Shown here: positions 15,675 to 19,351 of the stretch, piece after piece
Numbering within the stretch: the first letter of the stretch is position 1
How the letters are laid out: each line of letters starts with the position of its first letter
Assembly: GCA_017418765.1 (NCBI GenBank)
Contig: JAFOMV010000002.1
Location: 1 to 19,351 of the forward strand
Direction: 5' to 3'
Source: Ruminococcus sp.
GTDB taxonomy: Bacteria > Bacillota_A > Clostridia > Oscillospirales > Ruminococcaceae
DNA length: 19,351 nucleotides
The notes under the pieces: model-generated
Database searches by the model: none
What the model saw: the letters and a program-made list of their open reading frames with translations, nothing else
What the model was told of the DNA's origin: nothing
Position numbers and translations under genes: made by a program

Positions 15675-15702
15675 GTATACATTCTAAGAAAGGAATGATA
15701 TC

Positions 15703-16440
15703 ATGCCTAAGGTATTTTTAAGCCCTTCTACTCAGGAGTGGAACAAGTATGCTACTGAGGGAAATGAGGAATTATATATGAACAGGCTTGCAGACCGTAT
15801 CGAGCCATATCTGCGCTCCTGCGGCATAGCCTATGTACGCAACGATCCTGTCAGAAATGTTGCAGGTGCAATACAGGATTCAAATGCAGGCAGCTACGAT
15901 GTCCACCTTGCACTCCATTCAAATGCAGCACCTGAAAGTCTTGCAGGCAAACTCAGAGGTATAGATGTATATTTCGCTCCCCGAAGCTCTGCCAGTGAAA
16001 AGCTTGCAAATATAATTGCAAATGATCTTAAAGCCATATATCCCCTGCCGGATAAGGTAAGAGCAGTTCCTACCGAAACTCTTGGTGAAGTCCTAAGAAC
16101 AAAGGCTGTGGCGGTGCTGTGTGAACTTGGCTATCATGATAATTTTGCCGACGAGGCATGGCTGAAAAATAACCTTGAAAATATAGCCAGAAACATCGTA
16201 CGTTCGCTGTGTGATTACTTCGGCATACCGTTTGTAAACGCAGGCGCAGTAAGATGGGGAACTGTCACAACAGACGGAAGCAACCTTAATATAAGAAATT
16301 ATCCGTCACTTTCAGGAGCGGTCATAGGAAAGATACCTGACGGTGCAAAGGTAATGATAAACGGCACTGTTAACGGTTGGTACGTGGTAAACTATAATGG
16401 TATAATAGGCTATTCAAGCTCCGAATTTATAACACTTTGA
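15703..16440 (+). CDS. N-acetylmuramoyl-L-alanine amidase (amidase_3) with C-terminal SH3 domain
   Basis: A 245-residue zinc amidase predicted to cut the bond between MurNAc and the stem peptide. Residues about 3-175 are the amidase_3 domain and about 184-245 a bacterial SH3 (SH3_3) domain (DGSNLNIRNYPS, then GKIPDGAKV, GWYVVNYNG, GYSSSEFI). Visible ligand and catalytic candidates are Glu22/Glu23 in GNEELYMN, His72 in LALHSNA and Glu141 in LCELGYHDN. The usual first zinc-binding His of amidase_3 (in a DPGHGG-like motif) is absent; that region reads LSPSTQEWN, as I recall for a subgroup common in gut Clostridia. There is no signal peptide or membrane segment. AAGGA before the ATG supports the start and no upstream in-frame extension is seen. 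The lack of export signal and compact size resemble phage-type endolysins, but no phage genes flank it. It faces the xylanase gene across a shared hairpin. Confidence 0.88.
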   Translation: MPKVFLSPSTQEWNKYATEGNEELYMNRLADRIEPYLRSCGIAYVRNDPVRNVAGAIQDSNAGSYDVHLALHSNAAPESLAGKLRGIDVYFAPRSSASEKLANIIANDLKAIYPLPDKVRAVPTETLGEVLRTKAVAVLCELGYHDNFADEAWLKNNLENIARNIVRSLCDYFGIPFVNAGAVRWGTVTTDGSNLNIRNYPSLSGAVIGKIPDGAKVMINGTVNGWYVVNYNGIIGYSSSEFITL

Positions 16441-16445
16441 TATGC

Positions 16446-16489
16446 AAACAGCGGACACTGCTCCATAATTGGAACGATGTCCGCTGTTT
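16446..16489. terminator. Hairpin between the convergent amidase and xylanase genes
   Basis: AAACAGCGGACA (16446-16457) and TGTCCGCTGTTT (16478-16489) form a perfect 12-bp stem, and TCCA/TGGA in the loop can extend it. It lies 5 bases after the amidase stop and 27 bases beyond the xylanase stop. T-rich tracts follow on both strands but are short (GGGTTTTAT on plus, TTT within the stem end on minus), so it probably serves as a bidirectional terminator. Confidence 0.75.
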
Positions 16490-16516
16490 CGGGTTTTATA
16501 TGGTATGTTTGGGAAG

Positions 16517-19018
16517 TTATCGGTTTTTAGGGAATCTATTTGTTTTTCCGTGAAGATAGCTTTGCAGTATCACTGCATCATTTATATCGAAACCGCCGCT
16601 GCCGTCAACATCAGCAGCTTTATTTGCTCTTTCATCGTGTATGCCTGATATAAGTCCTTTTCGTGCGGCGATCATCTCTAAAACAGTAATCGAACCATCA
16701 CCGTCAATATCTCCCAAAATATAATCAACAGGCTCATACTGAACGGCAGTTGTTTCTTTAGTTGTGGTTACTGCTTCTGTGGTAGTTGTGGAAGTTGTTG
16801 TCGGCTTTGATGTAACTGTTGCAGCGGCTTGTGCAGTTGTCTGAGGAACACTTCCTGTTCCTGCGCCCTTAATAACTGTGCCGCCCTTAGCACCTATAGC
16901 CTCATCTATGTAGAAATTATTTGTTGTCTCCGCTGTTTCCACATAAATTACCATGTCCGAAGCGTCAGAAGGTATTTTGTATGAACTGTTAGCGAGCTGG
17001 ACCCACTGTTCCTTTATACCATCAGCCTCAGCTATCGAAGCATATTTGGTCTTGCCGTCACTTCCTGTGTACTGCAATTTCAGGTAGAATTTATCTGTAT
17101 CATCGCCGTCAAAGTAGGTGACATTTGTACTGAAGCTGTATACATTTCCGGGCTTGAATGCAGTATCATCAAGAGTATATGCAGCACCATTCCATGATGC
17201 TGTTCTGTCCTTGACAAGAAGTGACTGTGTGCTGTTATAGCCCTTTCGTCCGCTGACCATCAGTTCAGCACTGCCTCTTGATTCCCATCCCTCGGTGCTG
17301 CTCTCAAATTCATTATGGAAGAAATATCCGTTCTTATCAGGCTGAGCATCTGCCGCAGGAACATCGGAAGCTCCGCCGCCGCTTCCCCACTGAGACTGAG
17401 GTATCATGCCTATAAGAGTATTATACGCCAGCTTAGGCTTGATATTATCATCGAATAGCAGAGGCTTGTTCTCTGCGCCTATCCATGACAGCTTGTCATA
17501 CAGTCCCCACATACAAATAGCCTTGACACGGCCTTTTGACTGCGGATTTTTGTTCCAGTCCATAGCAGCCTTGAATATTGCCTTATATTTATCAGCCTGA
17601 TCCTGTAATGAATACTTGCCCTTCTCAAGGCTTACATCAAGCTCTGTGATCTGTACATCGCAGCCAATAGAAAGGAACTTCTTCATCGCCTTGATGTAGG
17701 AATCGGTACCGCCGAAGCCTGTCTTATTTGCACTGATATGTGACTGCATACCGATACCGTCAAGTACACCTTTCTGATAAAGAGGCTTGCAAAGCTCGTA
17801 TATCCTGTCACGTTTACCGTCCCAATATTCATTGTAATCATTATAATAAAGAGCACAGTTCTTAGGCGCATACTTTTTTGCGATAGTAAAAGCCTTTTCA
17901 ACATAGCTGTTATCCTTGTATATCTGAACCCATGCAGAAGCGCCTGATTTTGTCTTGTTATCGCCTGCTTCACGGTAGCCGTGATTGTTATCTATAAGCG
18001 ACTGTGAATTCGCTATACATTCATTGCATACATCATAAGCATAAAGATCAAGCCTGGGGTACTGCTTCTGTATCTCTGCAAATACATTTTTTATGTAGTT
18101 GTCAAGGCGCTTGTCCATAGTGTTTTTGTCTACCCAGCCGCCGTTATTATCGAAGTTCTTCTTGAAAAACCAGCTTGGAGTCTGTGCGTGCCATACGAAT
18201 GTATGACCACGCAGACCTATATGGTTCTGCGAACAGAAATCCATTATCGATGCACAGCTTTTCAGCGATATAGCTACATTATCGTTTTTGCTCTGTGACT
18301 GCACCATTATGTAGTCAGGCTTCATCTGATTGCCGCAGGTGATACTGTTGTATTCTTTCATTATCATAGCAGTCAGAGTCTTATTCTTTACAGTTTCCTC
18401 ATTAAGGATGTTGCCGACTTTGAAATATGCGGCAAATTCGTCTTTAAGTCCTTTTTCTCCTGCCGCATGAACAGTATTCGCAGGTTTCTTTGCGGTTATT
18501 CTTACGTCATCAAACGAAAAGTCATTTGCCGAATCGGTAGTTATAGTCAGCAGATACTCATAGGTATTCTCAGGAGCTGCAAATGAAGCTCTTAGTCCTG
18601 TCCATGTATCGGCTTCCGTATCGCCTGACATAAGCTCGACAGTAGTATCTTTTTCTGTTTTTTCATCGGTATATGTAAGAGTTACATGGAATCTCTCAGC
18701 ACTTCTGCTGTATACCTTGACACTGTAATCATATTCATTTCCGCCTGAAAGATACAAGCCCTTAGAGGAGGAAGCGCCGTCAGCAGATGAAAGTCTGCCT
18801 TTTACAGTCATACCCCTTGAAAATTCTGTTCCGCAGCCATCCTCAGCTGAAATGATAACATTATCGGAATTGGCGTACCATCCGCCGTAGCTCTGCTCGA
18901 AATCGTTGTACACTATCTCTGCTGCAAAGACAGATGACGGAGCAAACGGCAGCAGTGATACAGCAGATAAGCCTGTGATCGCTGCTGTAATAGCTGAAAC
19001 AATACGATGCTTTTTCAT
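16517..19018 (-). CDS. Secreted dockerin-bearing xylanase: CBM22-GH10-CBM22-dockerin I
   Basis: An 833-residue cellulosomal endo-1,4-beta-xylanase. Order: signal peptide 1-32; N-terminal CBM22-like xylan-binding module about 36-175; GH10 catalytic domain about 190-545; second CBM22-like module about 565-712; Thr-rich linker about 720-762; type I dockerin about 767-825. GH10 landmarks are GHTFVWHAQTPSWF (271-284), the acid/base Glu333 in DVCNEC, GIGMQSHI (421-428) and the nucleophile Glu459 in ITELDV. The dockerin has two calcium-loop repeats, GDIDGDGSITVLEM and ADVDGSGGFDINDA, so it should bind a cohesin on a scaffoldin outside the cell. The start at 19018 has AAAGGA upstream and leads straight into the signal peptide; an in-frame ATG at 19051 would put 11 extra residues before it. 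The gene is monocistronic, with promoter at 19096-19124. It is the main evidence for a Ruminococcus-like host. Confidence 0.95.
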   Translation of the reverse strand: MKKHRIVSAITAAITGLSAVSLLPFAPSSVFAAEIVYNDFEQSYGGWYANSDNVIISAEDGCGTEFSRGMTVKGRLSSADGASSSKGLYLSGGNEYDYSVKVYSRSAERFHVTLTYTDEKTEKDTTVELMSGDTEADTWTGLRASFAAPENTYEYLLTITTDSANDFSFDDVRITAKKPANTVHAAGEKGLKDEFAAYFKVGNILNEETVKNKTLTAMIMKEYNSITCGNQMKPDYIMVQSQSKNDNVAISLKSCASIMDFCSQNHIGLRGHTFVWHAQTPSWFFKKNFDNNGGWVDKNTMDKRLDNYIKNVFAEIQKQYPRLDLYAYDVCNECIANSQSLIDNNHGYREAGDNKTKSGASAWVQIYKDNSYVEKAFTIAKKYAPKNCALYYNDYNEYWDGKRDRIYELCKPLYQKGVLDGIGMQSHISANKTGFGGTDSYIKAMKKFLSIGCDVQITELDVSLEKGKYSLQDQADKYKAIFKAAMDWNKNPQSKGRVKAICMWGLYDKLSWIGAENKPLLFDDNIKPKLAYNTLIGMIPQSQWGSGGGASDVPAADAQPDKNGYFFHNEFESSTEGWESRGSAELMVSGRKGYNSTQSLLVKDRTASWNGAAYTLDDTAFKPGNVYSFSTNVTYFDGDDTDKFYLKLQYTGSDGKTKYASIAEADGIKEQWVQLANSSYKIPSDASDMVIYVETAETTNNFYIDEAIGAKGGTVIKGAGTGSVPQTTAQAAATVTSKPTTTSTTTTEAVTTTKETTAVQYEPVDYILGDIDGDGSITVLEMIAARKGLISGIHDERANKAADVDGSGGFDINDAVILQSYLHGKTNRFPKNR

Positions 19019-19032
19019 TTTACGTCCTTTCC

Positions 19033-19049
19033 GCAATGCAAAGCATTGC
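19033..19049 (-). promoter_or_regulatory. Palindrome just upstream of the xylanase ribosome binding site
   Basis: GCAATGC (19033-19039), AAA, GCATTGC (19043-19049): perfect 7-base inverted arms in the roughly 70-base leader, ending 3 bases from the Shine-Dalgarno sequence. It could form an RNA hairpin influencing translation or stability, or act as a DNA operator. The regulator is unknown. Confidence 0.45.
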
Positions 19050-19095
19050 AATAATATACTATCAGTTTTATTTTCAGTCTGTTATACCTGATTTC

Positions 19096-19124
19096 ATTAT
19101 ACACAGGTCTGCGGTTGAGTTCAA
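19096..19124 (-). promoter_or_regulatory. Promoter of the xylanase gene
   Basis: On the minus strand TTGAAC (19124-19119) is 17 bases from a perfect TATAAT (19101-19096). Transcription would start near 19089. The -35 overlaps an inverted repeat, suggesting that it is regulated. Confidence 0.82.
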
Positions 19125-19153
19125 GCAACTGCCGTTACACAAATATCAACCGC
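19111..19153. promoter_or_regulatory. Inverted repeat spanning the xylanase -35 region
   Basis: GCGGTTGA (19111-19118) and TCAACCGC (19146-19153) are perfect 8-base inverted arms with a 27-base centre. Inside it, GTTG/CAAC and TTGA/TCAA form a smaller overlapping palindrome containing the -35 box. This placement suits a repressor or activator of fibre-degradation genes, but no consensus I know matches clearly. Confidence 0.4.
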
Positions 19154-19180
19154 CTTTCTATATACACAACCATAAATATA

Positions 19181-19228
19181 TAAAAACGTGACCTTACAGA
19201 AGCTTATATACTTATAACTTCTGTAAGG
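19181..19228 (-). terminator. Terminator after the BRCT-domain gene
   Basis: CCTTACAGAAG (19192-19202) and CTTCTGTAAGG (19218-19228) form a perfect 11-bp stem, with TTATA/TATAA able to pair in the loop, 19 bases after the stop codon. On the minus strand it is followed by TCACGTTTTTATATATTT. It separates that gene from the xylanase promoter. Confidence 0.82.
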
Positions 19229-19247
19229 CCACCGCCTTAAACAATAT

Positions 19248-19351
19248 TTAAACCATAGCCTTGAATTCTTCTTCGGTTATGATCGGGATATCCAGTTCCT
19301 TTGCAGTTTTATTCTTTGATGAATTAGATGAAGCATCATTGTTGATAAGGT
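19248..19351 (-). CDS. BRCT-domain protein, C-terminal 33 residues (possibly DNA ligase LigA)
   Basis: Only the last 33 codons and the TAA (19250-19248) are present; the rest lies beyond the window edge. The peptide contains SSKNKTAKELDIPIITEEEF followed by KAMV. The pattern SxKxxKAxELxIPIIxEEEF is the end of a BRCT domain, a phosphopeptide- or DNA-end-binding module. NAD-dependent DNA ligase ends this way in most bacteria, which makes LigA a reasonable guess. However, the usual LigA wording AGEKAGSKLxKA is replaced by NNDASSNSSKNK, so another BRCT protein, such as an exonuclease with a terminal BRCT, remains possible. Confidence 0.7.
   Translation of the reverse strand, partial: LINNDASSNSSKNKTAKELDIPIITEEEFKAMV

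Overview
The window reads as a chromosomal segment of a plant-fibre-degrading, low-to-moderate G+C Bacillota, most likely a Ruminococcus of the R. albus / R. flavefaciens / R. champanellensis type. The strongest taxonomic clue is a secreted CBM22-GH10-CBM22 xylanase ending in a type I dockerin. AGGAGG-type ribosome binding sites and TTGACA/TATAAT promoters with 17-base spacers fit a Bacillota host. The genus is inferred, not proven. I see no IS element, CRISPR array, tRNA or rRNA.

Layout, left to right. (1) 1-785, minus: 5' part of glucose-6-phosphate isomerase with its own promoter. (2) 921-4341, minus: three genes transcribed in the order S11 D,D-carboxypeptidase, M15/VanY-like protein, second S11-like protein, apparently from one strong promoter at 4374-4402. 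The first keeps most of its catalytic motifs. The other two keep the fold-defining sequence but have lost catalytic residues and look like pseudoenzymes. (3) 4342-4752: a 411-base gene-free stretch with an operator-like inverted repeat, a cluster of TATGCATA repeats and the addA terminator. (4) 4753-11725, minus: addB-addA, the RecBCD-equivalent helicase-nuclease, overlapping by 14 bases. (5) 11813-13477, minus: a secreted protein with two GH25 muramidase domains. (6) 13681-14634, plus: an RluA-family pseudouridine synthase, convergent with a minus-strand prephenate dehydrogenase (14637-15488); their stop codons are only 2 bases apart. (7) 15703-16440, plus: an amidase_3-SH3 wall hydrolase without a signal peptide, convergent with the xylanase (16517-19018, minus) across a shared hairpin. 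(8) 19248-19351, minus: the last 33 codons of a BRCT-domain protein, possibly DNA ligase LigA, with its terminator.

How the genes relate. Much of the window concerns the cell envelope: five of the complete genes act on, or descend from enzymes acting on, peptidoglycan (S11, M15, S11, GH25x2, amidase). Housekeeping genes (pgi, addAB, rluA, tyrA, BRCT protein) are interspersed, and the xylanase is the fibre-degradation gene. The most unusual feature is the carboxypeptidase operon, in which one probably live D,D-carboxypeptidase is co-encoded with two catalytically degenerate homologues from unrelated enzyme folds (serine S11 and zinc M15). This suggests a peptidoglycan-binding or regulatory assembly rather than three redundant hydrolases. 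I know of no described system with this composition, but I cannot search for one here.
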